Of a DNA stretch of 64,000 nt, positions 35,463 to 45,500 are shown in pieces (position 1 is the first letter of the stretch; each line of letters begins with the position of its first letter). A program made the position numbers and the translations under genes. The stretch is from the NCBI GenBank assembly GCA_016930015.1, contig JAFGHR010000125.1:1-64000 (forward strand), in the 5' to 3' direction. Below the pieces are notes generated by a model. It saw only the letters and a program-made list of their open reading frames with translations, did not search any database and was not told the origin of the DNA. The DNA comes from Anaerolineae bacterium (GTDB lineage: Bacteria > Chloroflexota > Anaerolineae > Aggregatilineales > Aggregatilineaceae).

Positions 35463-35786
35463 ATGACAAAACACATCACACCGCGGTACAAACTGATGCT
35501 GTTTTACGATCTGAAACCCCAGCCCGACGAAGAGATGTACTATCAATTCGTTATGAACGAAATGATCCCCCACGCGCAAGAGATGGGATTATACATGTTT
35601 CGTGTGTATCACACGATTTGGGGCGATTGCCCGCTGCGGCAGGCTGAATTTGTGGCCGAAAACCTGGATATTGTTTACCAGGCGTTGAGCAGCGACCAAT
35701 GGCAGGCTGTCGAACAAGGACTGCTCCAACACGCGACCAACTACAGCCGCAAAATCGTGAAGTTCCGGCCCGGTTTCCAGTGTTAG
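35463..35786 (+). CDS. Small alpha/beta protein, unknown
   Basis: A 107-residue soluble protein not recognised as a named family. The strand YKLMLFYDLKPQ, helix DEEMYYQFVMNEMIPHAQEMG and strand LYMFRVYHTIWG followed by a WQAVEQGLLQHATNYSRKIVKF helix-strand suggest a dimeric ferredoxin-like fold. ATG 35463 begins this core, while the open frame continues into amrS in another frame. It lies 56 bases after amrS and may share its transcript. Confidence 0.65.
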   Translation: MTKHITPRYKLMLFYDLKPQPDEEMYYQFVMNEMIPHAQEMGLYMFRVYHTIWGDCPLRQAEFVAENLDIVYQALSSDQWQAVEQGLLQHATNYSRKIVKFRPGFQC

Positions 35787-35843
35787 AATCCCGCTCAACA
35801 CGATCAAATTCAAATCTACACGCCCAATAATCGCCGGGCGGTG

Positions 35844-37028
35844 TTACTCAATAACACCCAATTCACGCCCCACGTTGGCAAAAATGGCCAGCGCCTGATC
35901 CAGATCGTCCTGGGAATGGGTGGCGCTGTTCATGACACGAATCCGGGCCTTGCCGCGCGGCACCGTCGGGAAGCCGATCGCCATCGCAAACACCCCGGCG
36001 TCAAACAGGCGCTGGCTGAACTGCTGGGCCAGCGGCGCCTCACCGAGCATCACCGGCACGATCGGGGTTTCCGTGTGGCCGGTGTTAAAGCCCATGGCGT
36101 TCATATGCTGTTTGAAGTAAGCGGCGTTGCTCCACAGGCGATCAACCAGTTCGGTGCTTGCTTCGAGCAGGTCCACCGCCGCGAGACAGGCCGCCACGTC
36201 CGGCACGGTCATAGCGCTGCTGAACAGGAAGGGGCGTCCCCGCTGGCGCAGCCAGTCGATGATCGGTTGTGCACCGGCAACCATGCCGCCCACCACGCCA
36301 AATGCTTTACTCATCGTCCCGACTTCGACATCAACCTGGCCGTGCAGGTCAAAGTGATCCACGATGCCGCGCCCACCCTTACCGAGCACACCTTCGCCGT
36401 GTGCATCGTCCACCATCAACAGGATATCGTGCAGCGCGGCGATCTCAGCCAGGGCGGGCAGCAGGGCGATATCACCGTCCATGCTGAATACGCCGTCCGT
36501 AATGATGATGCGGCGGCCATACCCGGTGGTAGCCGCGATCTGCTGTTTCAGATCATCAGGATCACTGTGGCGGAAGCGCACGATCTGTGCCCGTGACAAC
36601 CGGCAGCCATCAATGATGCTGGCGTGGTTGAGTTCATCCGAGAAGATCACGTCATCTTTGCCGACCAACGCGGGGATCACCGCCAGATTAGCACTAAACC
36701 CACTCTGGAAGGTCACCGCCGCTTCGACACCCTTAAACGCGGCTAACCGCTGTTCCAGTTCCAGGTGCAGGTTCATGGTCCCGGCGATGGTACGCACTGC
36801 CGCCGGGCCAACACCAAAGTCGTCCATGGCTAGTTTTGCCGCTTCAACCAGGCGGGGATGATTCGCCAGGCCGAGGTAGTTGTTCGATGAGAAGTTCAAC
36901 ACCCGTTTGCCGTCAACGTCCAGCCACGCGCCTTGCGGGCTGCCAAGTGTCCGGATGGTGGTGAACAATCCCTGTGCTTTCAGGCTCGCGATCTCGTCAG
37001 CGATCCAGGCTGTTTTTGTATCTGTCAT
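35844..37028 (-). CDS. kbl: Glycine C-acetyltransferase / AONS-family aminotransferase
   Basis: PLP-dependent alpha-oxoamine synthase. Kbl cleaves 2-amino-3-ketobutyrate to glycine and acetyl-CoA in threonine catabolism; the paralogue BioF makes 8-amino-7-oxononanoate. Lys241 in GTMSKAFGVVGG binds PLP; SNNYLGLANHP, RTIAGTMNLHLELE, DELNHASIIDG and DDAHGEGVLGKGGRG are family signatures. The length of 394 fits Kbl, and the RTIAGT motif is Kbl-like. Neither tdh nor bio genes are near, so the assignment between the two is not certain. Confidence 0.85.
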   Translation of the reverse strand: MTDTKTAWIADEIASLKAQGLFTTIRTLGSPQGAWLDVDGKRVLNFSSNNYLGLANHPRLVEAAKLAMDDFGVGPAAVRTIAGTMNLHLELEQRLAAFKGVEAAVTFQSGFSANLAVIPALVGKDDVIFSDELNHASIIDGCRLSRAQIVRFRHSDPDDLKQQIAATTGYGRRIIITDGVFSMDGDIALLPALAEIAALHDILLMVDDAHGEGVLGKGGRGIVDHFDLHGQVDVEVGTMSKAFGVVGGMVAGAQPIIDWLRQRGRPFLFSSAMTVPDVAACLAAVDLLEASTELVDRLWSNAAYFKQHMNAMGFNTGHTETPIVPVMLGEAPLAQQFSQRLFDAGVFAMAIGFPTVPRGKARIRVMNSATHSQDDLDQALAIFANVGRELGVIE

Positions 37029-37189
37029 TCACGTGGACTCCTTAACTATTGTCCAAAGTTTATTCGGCCCATATGCTCTAGCCCACATTTTAGCATACCG
37101 GCACATGTGCGGAGTGTGTCAGGTGGCGCGATTCCGGCGTCACAGGTCATAATATCCATGTACCGTTTGGTTATGGGGAGGGAAAACAC

Positions 37190-37883
37190 ATGTCTGAAGC
37201 ACCACGGTCCTACGCGCCGGGAGTTTATGGACTGGTCGGCGGGGCCGTCAACTTGTACGTGTTGGATGATGAAGCCGGGGTCACGATCATCGATGCCGGG
37301 CTGCCCGGTTCTACCAAACGCATTGTGGACTTACTCCGGGCCATTGGGCGATCGCCGTCGGATGTGAAACACATCCTGGTGACCCATGCCGATATCGACC
37401 ACGTCGGCAGCCTCAGGCCGCTCGTCAAGGCGACCGGCGCCCCGGTATATGCCAGCGCGGAAACACAGCGGTATATTAAACGCCGTGGCGTGCCGCCGCA
37501 TGTCCGGTTTCCGCTCAGCCTCGTGTCGCGGGTGATGGTACTCGTGATCGGCGGGGGGATCAAAGATGGGCAGGTCGTCGCCGGCGGGGACCGGCTCGAC
37601 ATCGCCGGGGGAATCCGCGTGATCGCCACGCCGGGCCATACCCCCGATCACGTCAGCTATTTCTGGGAACGCGAACGCGTGTTGTTTGCGGGCGACTTGT
37701 TGAAACATGGTCAACGGGCTTACCCTGTCACCCCCGGCGGTCACATGGAACCAGGACGCTACACGTGACAGCGCGCGTAAGGTGCTGGCGCTTGATCCCG
37801 CCGTGATCTGCCCTGGTCATGGCCCTGTTTTGCTCGCCGACACCGGATCGGACCAGATCACAGCGCTGCAACAATCACTATGA
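37190..37883 (+). pseudogene. MBL-fold metallo-hydrolase with an apparent frameshift
   Basis: Metallo-beta-lactamase-fold hydrolase. Frame 1 encodes zinc-binding VTHADIDHVGSL and ATPGHTPDHVS and FAGDLLKHGQ, then meets a stop at 37766-37768. Shifting by one base near 37712 restores the family continuation (LTLSPPAVTWN ... ARKVLALDPAVICPGHGPVL) to a stop at 37881-37883. The final zinc ligand motif CPGHG lies only in the shifted frame, so the intact gene would be about 230 residues. Either the gene is disrupted, a base is wrong in the assembly, or ribosomes shift. Substrate unknown. Confidence 0.8.
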
Positions 37884-37913
37884 CGGTGGTTTGATCCCCG
37901 GTGGGTGATGTGC

Positions 37914-38300
37914 CTAACGAAGATAGTACAACTCGCGGCTGATGTTGAGTGATGCATTGGAAAGTACACCCGATGTGTCGAATACATGTCGCGGCAGGAT
38001 CGTCATAACCGTATCCAGGCCAACCAGTTCCAACAGGGTCCGGACGCGTTCGGTCGGATTCACGAGGTAGAGCGTACCGCCCGATTGTTCGACCATCCAG
38101 AATACCTGCATCAGCCCGCGTAACCCCGCGCTGTTCAAATACTCCACGCCATCAAGATCAAGGATCACAAGTTTGTACCCCTGCTTGATCGCATTTTCGG
38201 CAGCATGGGCCAGCACGCAGGCGTTATCGCCGTCCAGGCGTCCGAATAACTCGAACAGTTGTATACGTTTGCTGCCAGAGAACTGGTACTTTGTAACCAT
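37914..38300 (-). CDS. STAS-domain anti-sigma factor antagonist
   Basis: A 128-residue STAS-domain protein like SpoIIAA/RsbV. The phosphorylatable serine is present in the motif VEYLNSAGLRGLMQVF, with the preceding LVILDLDG strand. It would release a sigma factor by binding its anti-sigma factor when unphosphorylated. No anti-sigma kinase lies adjacent. A C-terminal 20-residue extension (ASLNISRELYYLR) goes beyond the domain. Confidence 0.9.
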   Translation of the reverse strand: MVTKYQFSGSKRIQLFELFGRLDGDNACVLAHAAENAIKQGYKLVILDLDGVEYLNSAGLRGLMQVFWMVEQSGGTLYLVNPTERVRTLLELVGLDTVMTILPRHVFDTSGVLSNASLNISRELYYLR

Positions 38301-38382
38301 GATGGTGATCCTGTCTGATTCCTCAACTTCTTCAATGTTGATTTTATTACGCAGCCAGCCACGGGTATCGGGTTGCGCCGTG

Positions 38383-38658
38383 TTATTTAGCGAATTCCGC
38401 GTCGATGAATACGCGCACGAGCAGAATTAAAACTATCGCGCCCACAACCGACACAATGATAACGCTGCACAAATTCGGTATCCCGCCGAGCCGGAACAAG
38501 AGACTGCCCATAAAAAACCCGGCAATCCCCAACAGGACATTACCGACCGGGTTGTACCCCCGGCCCCGGATAACGTACCCGGCCAGAAAACCAGCGGTTC
38601 CCCCCACGATGATCACCCACAGACATTGCAAACAGCCACAAAAGCCGCTGATGAACAT
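38383..38658 (-). CDS. GlsB/YeaQ/YmgE family membrane protein
   Basis: A 91-residue protein of the transglycosylase-associated protein family (PF04226). Three hydrophobic segments are visible (LWVIIVGGTAGFLAGYVI, NVLLGIAGFFMGSLLFRLG, IIVSVVGAIVLILLVRVF), with the family GxxAGxLAxxxxRG-like motif. A Cys cluster near the N-terminus (CGCLQC) is unusual and could bind metal. Role unknown; members are stress-linked membrane proteins. Confidence 0.8.
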   Translation of the reverse strand: MFISGFCGCLQCLWVIIVGGTAGFLAGYVIRGRGYNPVGNVLLGIAGFFMGSLLFRLGGIPNLCSVIIVSVVGAIVLILLVRVFIDAEFAK

Positions 38659-38785
38659 AAAGCCTCCTGAAAGTAAACCTGTGACGCAGGCAGTCTACAC
38701 ACTCTATACGCACAAGATGTAATTTAAGTTCCGAGGGATTTTTAGCACTCCCCATTTTTTGGGGGGATCGCGTTGAGAAGTCGGA

Positions 38786-39775
38786 TCAGGTGGCGATTCC
38801 GGCGATCAGCAAATCGAGGGCGACAATGTCATCGACTTTGCCGGTTTTGATGCCGAGGTCAGTTTCTAGCAGGTGGTGGTAGATGGCTTCGAGCTGTTCC
38901 AGGGTGAAGGCGCGCGCTTGCTGGCTGAGTTTTTCACCGACAAAGGGATGAACGCCGATCGCTTGGGCGATCTGCCTGGGTGATCCCTCGTCGTTCAGAT
39001 ATTCGCGGGCCAGGATCAGCAGGCGGAACTGGCGGATGATCATGGCGAACAGGCGCAGCGGCTCATCGTTTTCTAACAGGCGGTGCAGCAGCCGGGACGC
39101 GGTCACGCCATCCCGCCGCCCGATAGCATCGACCATCTCAAATATGTTGGCTTCAGGCACGTAGGGTGTGAGCAGCACAACGTCAGCTTCAGCAATGGGG
39201 CGCTGACCATCGACATAAGCCGCCAGCTTGGCCAGTTCGTTGTCCGCTTTGCGCAGGTCTTTTTCTACAACGGACGCCAGCGCGGCGACGGCAGCAGGTT
39301 CGATTTCGGCGGCGTATTCGTCGCGGGCGCGGCTCGTGATCCACTGCGCCGGGTTGTTGAGCGGGTTATATGCCTTGTGGAAGCCGCCGGGGGCTGTTTT
39401 GGCGAGCTTGAGCACCGGGTTGCGGTCCGAGAGCAGATCGGTTTCGACAAATACGACACGCGCAAAATCGGGTAGCTGCGGCAGCGCCTCAACCAGTTCG
39501 GTGACTTGCTCTTTGGCGACCTTACCCCCGCCTTTGCGGGACAACCACTTGAGCATGTCATAGACCAGCACTAGCCGCTTGTCGCTCAAAAACGGCATAG
39601 CATACGCTGCCGACAGCACGTCGGCTACCGATGCGTTCTTGCCGTCCAGCACGGTAATATTAAGCTCAGCCGTTGCCGGATCGCCCATCTGGGCGCGCAT
39701 GGCGTCCACCTGGGCACGGCGGCTGAATTCGTCGGTGCCGTGCAGCACGTAAAAGGTGGGGTTACGACCGCTCAT
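38786..39775 (-). CDS. holA: DNA polymerase III subunit delta
   Basis: Clamp-loader subunit that opens the beta clamp. It has 329 residues. The start FYVLHGTDEFSRRAQVDAMRAQM is typical, with FLSDKRLVLVYD and the C-terminal collar helix region LRLFAMIIRQFRLLILAREYL and SQQARAFTLEQLEAIYHHLLETDLGIKTG. As usual, delta lacks a functional Walker A. It is a stand-alone gene here, 19 bases upstream of the DUF6391 gene end on the same strand. Confidence 0.9.
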   Translation of the reverse strand: MSGRNPTFYVLHGTDEFSRRAQVDAMRAQMGDPATAELNITVLDGKNASVADVLSAAYAMPFLSDKRLVLVYDMLKWLSRKGGGKVAKEQVTELVEALPQLPDFARVVFVETDLLSDRNPVLKLAKTAPGGFHKAYNPLNNPAQWITSRARDEYAAEIEPAAVAALASVVEKDLRKADNELAKLAAYVDGQRPIAEADVVLLTPYVPEANIFEMVDAIGRRDGVTASRLLHRLLENDEPLRLFAMIIRQFRLLILAREYLNDEGSPRQIAQAIGVHPFVGEKLSQQARAFTLEQLEAIYHHLLETDLGIKTGKVDDIVALDLLIAGIAT

Positions 39776-39794
39776 AGGGCGCTGCCCGCCGATT

Positions 39795-40349
39795 CTAACT
39801 GGATGTTGTGCGCACGAAGTGAACGGTCAACCGCTGGCCGCCCAGGGGAATCGGCATTTCGTGGCGGCTGATGGTCACCACCTGGAGATCGCCGGGGTCA
39901 CCGAGCGTGGTGAAATGTTGTTGAAGCGCCAACCCCAGCGGCTGCGACAAAATCAGCGATAACGTAGATAGCATCACAATGGTAGGCAGGCGCGACAGGC
40001 GCTCGATGATACCGCGCCGCATCCCGGTGGTGCCGATCATTGTCGCCACGCTCGTCATAATCCCCGCCGTCACCAGGCCGGTGCCGCAGTTCGGATGAAT
40101 CGCCAGCATGTGTTCCCCGCCGCGCATCCGGTCTAACGCTTCCTGTACGGCGGCTTCGACCTCACCGGTTGTTATGTTGCCGTACAGGTAAAACCCGTTG
40201 TTCGTCGAACGTCCGGCCACGCTCAGGTTTTTTAATTTACGACTGAGCATGTGAATCGTTGCGTGTTCCAGCCCGTGATTGCGCCGGATGCGGCGTATCA
40301 ACGGCAAATTGAGAAACGGAGTCATCAGAACAGCTATAAACTGGATCAT
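39795..40349 (-). CDS. DUF6391 integral membrane protein with HxxEH motif
   Basis: A 184-residue protein of a conserved uncharacterised family. The N-terminal region has the sequence RNHGLEHATIH; His25 to His29 spell HGLEH, an HxxEH pattern like inverzincin metal sites. Three further hydrophobic helices are seen (FLNLPLI region, VTAGIMTSVATMIG, LPTIVMLSTLSLILSQPLG). The central NGFYLYGNITTGEVEAAVQEALDRMRGGEHMLAIHPNCGTG is well structured. The motif may be chance, but it is in the most conserved-looking segment. The start ATG 40347-40349 lies after the sortase stop. Confidence 0.75.
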   Translation of the reverse strand: MIQFIAVLMTPFLNLPLIRRIRRNHGLEHATIHMLSRKLKNLSVAGRSTNNGFYLYGNITTGEVEAAVQEALDRMRGGEHMLAIHPNCGTGLVTAGIMTSVATMIGTTGMRRGIIERLSRLPTIVMLSTLSLILSQPLGLALQQHFTTLGDPGDLQVVTISRHEMPIPLGGQRLTVHFVRTTSS

Positions 40350-40398
40350 GTTAAAAATACCCCCACCACAGGCAGCGGCACAGCATATGCCGCCCCAT

Positions 40399-41421
40399 TT
40401 ACGGTAATTCCGGCGCGTGTCCAATGGATGAAAACGGCAGCGCGATCACGACCAGCCGGTGTGTGTTTGAACTATACGGCCAGCACGTAATGAGCGTAAC
40501 ACGTTCGTCACGGGTCGGCAATATCCACCGCGCGTTTTTAATGCGCTCATCGACCGGTTGGCCTTCTTCGGCCAGCGTCATGGTTTGAGCCACGAGATAA
40601 TAATACCGCTGTTCCGCCGCTTCCAGCGTGATGATATCACCCGGCTGAAGCGCAACCAGGTATCGGAACACCTCGCCGCTGGTGTTATGGTGCCCGTTGA
40701 GCACGGTATTACCCGGTCGGCCCAGCGGTGCCGAGTTCTGGTGCCAGCCCACCGCGTACGCGTCCGGCACGTCCCACTGGCTGTAAACATGGTCGGCCAG
40801 CGCGACCGGGTGCTGTCCCACCGGCACAACCGGCGCATCCAGGCCGATCGCGTCGATCAAAATACGATCGGGCAAAACAGGGCGGGGCGTAGCTGTGGGT
40901 GTCCGCGTTGGCGGCGGTGTCTCTGATGGTGCCGGCGACCGCGTTGGCGGCAGTGATTCTGTTGCCGGGGGAATCACGGTGCGAGTTGGTTTTTGCGTGA
41001 TCGCCAGTGCCGCCGGTGTCGCCGTTGGCGTCCCGGTCGGTGTTCTTGACGGGGTTTCAGTGGAGACAAAGGTAGGCGTGCGGGTGACGGTTTCTGTCGG
41101 TGTGGGTGTTGTGCTGGGTTCGTTCTGTGTTTCAGAACCGATCCTGTCACCGGTTGGCGTGGCTGTCAGGCGCTCGCTGACAGGCAGGATCACAACAGTT
41201 TCGGCGTTTTCCGGCAGGGGCGGCGGTTCCAGCGTGATCCCGGCCAGCGCGCCGGGTGTCGGCGTGGCGTCATCCATGCCCGGCGGCAGCAGTACCGCCT
41301 GCTCCGGCTCAGCCAGCCGCCAGATCAATAACGCCACACCGCCGCCTACGCAGGCCAGGCCCAGGATCGCGATCACGAGGCCGAGCGCCATCGTTCGCCG
41401 AAACTGCCGCGTTTTATCCAT
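40399..41421 (-). CDS. Sortase family transpeptidase (second sortase)
   Basis: A 340-residue sortase. One membrane helix (MALGLVIAILGLACVGGGVALLIW) is followed by about 150 residues of Pro/Thr/Glu-rich linker, low complexity, then the catalytic domain (about 200-340). The triad is His in NGHHNTSGE, Cys313 in LITCWPYSSN and Arg in THRLVVIALP. The extracellular placement is typical. The linker is far longer than in most sortases and may extend through the cell wall. Compare the sortase at 5588-6697, which has a long cytoplasmic region instead. No substrate candidate is nearby. Confidence 0.9.
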   Translation of the reverse strand: MDKTRQFRRTMALGLVIAILGLACVGGGVALLIWRLAEPEQAVLLPPGMDDATPTPGALAGITLEPPPLPENAETVVILPVSERLTATPTGDRIGSETQNEPSTTPTPTETVTRTPTFVSTETPSRTPTGTPTATPAALAITQKPTRTVIPPATESLPPTRSPAPSETPPPTRTPTATPRPVLPDRILIDAIGLDAPVVPVGQHPVALADHVYSQWDVPDAYAVGWHQNSAPLGRPGNTVLNGHHNTSGEVFRYLVALQPGDIITLEAAEQRYYYLVAQTMTLAEEGQPVDERIKNARWILPTRDERVTLITCWPYSSNTHRLVVIALPFSSIGHAPELP

Positions 41422-41432
41422 AAAGCATGAGC

Positions 41433-42173
41433 TCAGCAGCCCGGATCGCCCAGATTGCCCGGACCGTCGCGGCCATCACACAAAATCGCGTTCAGAACGG
41501 CGTGATGATCTTGCATGGTTTCGAATGTATAAGTTGGCTGGTGGGCGCGCAACTGCGCCATGTTAAATGGCCCGGTGGCGACGGCCAGCGTGCGCGCCTG
41601 AATACTGGCCGCGCACTGAATGTCACCAGGCGTATCACCGATCACGACGATGTGCTCGCCGGGGAAGTCCATGCCGCTGTGTTCCCTGGCGCGTTGGAGG
41701 GCCAGCGGCGGCAGCATAGCGCGGTCCCAGCCTTCCGAGCCAAACGCGCCCACCTCAAAATCAGCCGGGTCAAAGCCTGCCGCGCGTAGTTTGATCGGTA
41801 CCAGCGCCGCCACATTGCCGGTCACCAATCCGACTACCGCCGACGGATTCGCGCGCAGCGCGGCGACGACTTCAAGCGTACCAGGGCACGCCTGTACGGG
41901 AAACTGGTCTACGATCGCGGTCAGGTGGTGGCCCACGGCTGCCTCATAATCAACCAGGTTAGCATGAATGTGTTCTGCCGAAATCCCGGTTGGTTCCAGT
42001 GTTTCGCGCAGAATCTGCCAGTCGGTTTTTCCGGCAAAGCTGAGGGTATCGAGAGCGCCAATCGTGCCAAAAACGTCCTGCATGGCCAGCCGGGTCGCTG
42101 CACGACCGCAGCCGCCCGATTTGAGCAGCGTACCATCAATGTCAAACAAAACAAGCCACTTCGGTTGCATCAC
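41433..42173 (-). CDS. HAD-family hydrolase (phosphoglycolate phosphatase-like)
   Basis: A 246-residue HAD phosphatase. Motif I LFDIDGTLLKSGG, with the nucleophile Asp, is followed by an alpha-helical cap, motif II VGLVTGN, Lys in the LRAAGFDPAD region and motif IV VVIGDTPGDIQCA. It is closest in build to Gph/PgmB subfamily enzymes. Substrate unknown. It lies 11 bases upstream of the second sortase on the same strand. Confidence 0.87.
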   Translation of the reverse strand: MMQPKWLVLFDIDGTLLKSGGCGRAATRLAMQDVFGTIGALDTLSFAGKTDWQILRETLEPTGISAEHIHANLVDYEAAVGHHLTAIVDQFPVQACPGTLEVVAALRANPSAVVGLVTGNVAALVPIKLRAAGFDPADFEVGAFGSEGWDRAMLPPLALQRAREHSGMDFPGEHIVVIGDTPGDIQCAASIQARTLAVATGPFNMAQLRAHQPTYTFETMQDHHAVLNAILCDGRDGPGNLGDPGC

Positions 42174-42529
42174 ACTGTCCTTAGCGTCGAAGGATCGCCT
42201 AGATTATAACACTGACAGTGCACCGCCTGACGTGTGTTTTGACATCGGAACCCCAGTGTTATCTCCCCTATCAACCGTCCAAAAGTGACACTTCTCTACG
42301 TTATTGGGACATTTCACACTACTGGTACGTCGCCAAAGCGTCTAGACTTGTGGCGTAGGTTAGGAAAAACGCTGATTAGTCCGCTTCACTATAGTTTTGC
42401 TCAAACCAGCGTTGATCCCCATGCACTCAAACTACCACAATTCTGTTCGTGATGATGATCACAGCCTTTTTGTTCCGTCTGCGTGAACGCGCGTGATCAT
42501 TTTTGTAAGGACATGGGAGGAATTTTTTA
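42174..42529. other. Intergenic region upstream of nifJ
   Basis: 356 bases without a gene. It has a 7-bp hairpin, AACGCTG (42368-42374) with CAGCGTT (42407-42413), and a TTGACA (about 42244-42249), but I could not assign a convincing full promoter. The nifJ ribosome site GGGAGGA is clear just before the ATG. Confidence 0.5.
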
Positions 42530-45500
42530 ATGTCTAGCGATATGTCGTCTCGCAAGATGGTGACCATTGACGGGAATACCGCCGCCGCGATGGTGGCGCA
42601 TGCCCTCAATGAAGTAATCGCCATCTACCCCATTACGCCCTCATCGCCCATGGGCGAACTGGCCGACGAACTGTCGGCGGCGGGGGAGAAAAATTTATGG
42701 GGAACCATTCCGGATGTTACGGAAATGCAAGCAGAAGGTGGTGCTGCCGGTGCCGTTCATGGTGCACTGACCGCGGGTGCCCTGACGACCACCTTTACCG
42801 CTTCGCAGGGCTTACTGCTGATGATTCCGAATATGTACAAGATCGCCGGTGAGCTGACATCGACCGTGTTTCATGTTGCGGCCCGGTCGGTAGCTGCGCA
42901 GGCGCTCTCAATTTTTGGTGATCACTCAGATATCACGGCAGCGCGTGTGACCGGGTTTGCCCTCCTGGCATCGGGCAGCATTCAGGAAATTCACGATTTT
43001 GCGTTGATCGCCCAGGCTGCCACACTTGAGTCACGCGTGCCATTTGTGCACTTCTTCGATGGCTTCCGTTCGTCGCACGAGATTCAGAAGATCGAAGAAC
43101 TCACACGCGACGATATGCGGGCCCTGATCGATGACAAGTACGTCATCGAGCACCGTATGCGCGGCCTGTCGCCGGATCGCCCGGTGATGCGCGGTACGGC
43201 TCAAAACCCCGACGTGTTCTTCCAGGGTCGCGAAACCGTGAATCCATACTATGACGCCTGCCCCGGCATCGTCCAGGATGTGATGGACCGCTTCGCCAAG
43301 GTCGTCGGGCGCCAGTACCACCTGTTCGATTATTTCGGTGCCCCGGACGCTGAGCGTGTGATTGTGCTGATGGGCTCCGGCGCGGAAACCGTGCACGAAG
43401 TGGTGAACTACCTGAACGAACGCGGCGAAAAAGTGGGCGTGATCAAAGTACGCCTGTTCCGTCCGTTTGACGCCAGGGCGCTGGTTGCGGCCCTTCCGGA
43501 CAGTGTCAAAGCTGTCGCCGTGCTCGACCGTACCAAGGAACCCGGCTCCGCTGGCGAACCGCTGTACCAGGACGTCCTGACGGCCTTCAACGAGGCTGAG
43601 GCGGCAGGCGAGATCAAGAAGCAGCCGGTGATTGTCGGCGGGCGTTATGGTCTTGGCTCTAAAGAATTTAATCCCGGCATGGTTAAGTCGGTGTTCGATA
43701 ACCTGCTGGCCAAGAACCCCAAGAACCACTTCACTGTCGGCATTATCGACGACGTGACCAACACTAACCTGGACTGGGACGATAACTTCATCACCGAAGG
43801 AAAAGGTGTCCACCGGGCCATGTTCTGGGGGCTGGGTGCCGATGGTACAGTTGGCGCCAACAAAAACTCGATCAAGATCATCGGTAAAGCGACCGAGAAC
43901 TACGCGCAGGGTTATTTTGTATACGACTCCAAGCGCTCGGGTGCACGCACGATCTCGCACCTGCGTTTCAGCAAGAACCCGATCCACAGCACATACCTGA
44001 TCAAGAGTGCGGGCTTTGTGGCGTGTCACAACTTCAGCTTCCTTGAGCGCTTCGACATGCTCGATGCTCTCGAGCCAGGCGGTATTTTCCTGCTCAACAG
44101 CCCCTACAGCGCGGCTGAAGTGTGGGATCACATGCCGGCCCAGGTGCAGCAGCAGATCATCGACAAGAAAGCAAAGTTCTACCTGATCGACGGGTACGAG
44201 ATCGCCAAGTCGGTTGGCCTGGGCGGGCGTATCAATATCGTCATGCAGGCGGCGTTCTTTAGGATCTCCGGTGTGCTGCCCGAAGAACAGGCCATGGAGA
44301 TGATCCAGCAGGCCATTGAAGATACCTATGGCATAAAAGGCGGCAAGGTCGTAGACATGAACATCCGCGCCGCTGAGATCGCCGTCGATCGTATCGAACG
44401 CGTCGAAGTCCCGGCAAGTGTGACCAGCAAGCTGGACATGCGCCGCGCGGTGCCGGAAAGCGCACCGGAATTCGTACAGAATGTCACGGCGAAGCTCATC
44501 GCCGGGCGCGGTGACCTGCTGCCGGTGTCGGCTATGCCTGTCGATGGCACATTCCCAACCGCTACCACCCAGTACGAAAAACGCCAGATTGCCACTGAAA
44601 TCCCGGTCTGGGACCCGGATGCATGTATCCAGTGCAACCAGTGCTCGTTCATCTGCCCGCATGCTACGATCCGCATGAAAGTGTACGGCGCGGAGTACGC
44701 CAACGGCAGCGCGCCGCAAGCGTTCCAGTCGATGGAAGCTAAGGGCCGCGAGTGGAAAGGCATGCGCTACACGGTCCAGGTATCGCCCGATGACTGCACA
44801 GGCTGCGGCGTGTGTGTGGAAACCTGCCCGGCCTTTGCCAAGGATGCAAGCGGCCAGAAGACCGACCGCAAAGCCATCAACATGATGCCGCTCACCGAAG
44901 CGCTGCGTCTGCAAGAACAGGCCAATTGGGACTACTTCCTGTCGCTGCCTGAAACCGACCCGGCCACCTTCAACCGGTTCACGGTCAAGGGCTCGCAGTT
45001 CTTACGATCGATGTTCGAGTTCTCCGGTGCGTGCGGGGGTTGCGGCGAAACACCGTACATCCGCCTGATGACGCAGCTTTTCGGCGACCGGGCGATCATC
45101 GCCAACGCGACGGGCTGCTCCTCGATTTACGGTGGCAACCTGCCCACCACACCCTACGCTCAGCGTGCGGATGGCCGCGGCCCGGCATGGTCGAACTCCC
45201 TGTTCGAGGACAACGCCGAATTCGGTATGGGTATGCGGCTGACGGTTGACAAGCTGACCGCTATGGCTTACGAAAAGCTGGATGAACTGATCGGGTCGGC
45301 GACCAACCATGTTGACCTGTTAGAAGCTATCCGCGGTGCCGATATGGCCGACCAGGAAGCGATCGAAGAACAGCGCGCCCGCGTGGACGAACTCAAGGCG
45401 CTGCTGGAACAGGATGACAGCGATGCCGCCCAGCAGTTACTGACCATAGCCGATTACCTGGTCAAGAAATCCGTGTGGATCTTCGGTGGTGACGGCTGGG

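Noticed and set aside
40895-41566. 223-codon plus-strand frame of Val/Gly repeats
   Set aside because: Antisense to the Pro/Thr-rich linker of the second sortase; the apparent repeat is a mirror of that low-complexity DNA.
43031-44914. 627-codon minus-strand frame opposite nifJ
   Set aside because: It is a shadow of the strongly coding PFOR gene in GC-rich DNA, with no recognisable domain and no ribosome site.
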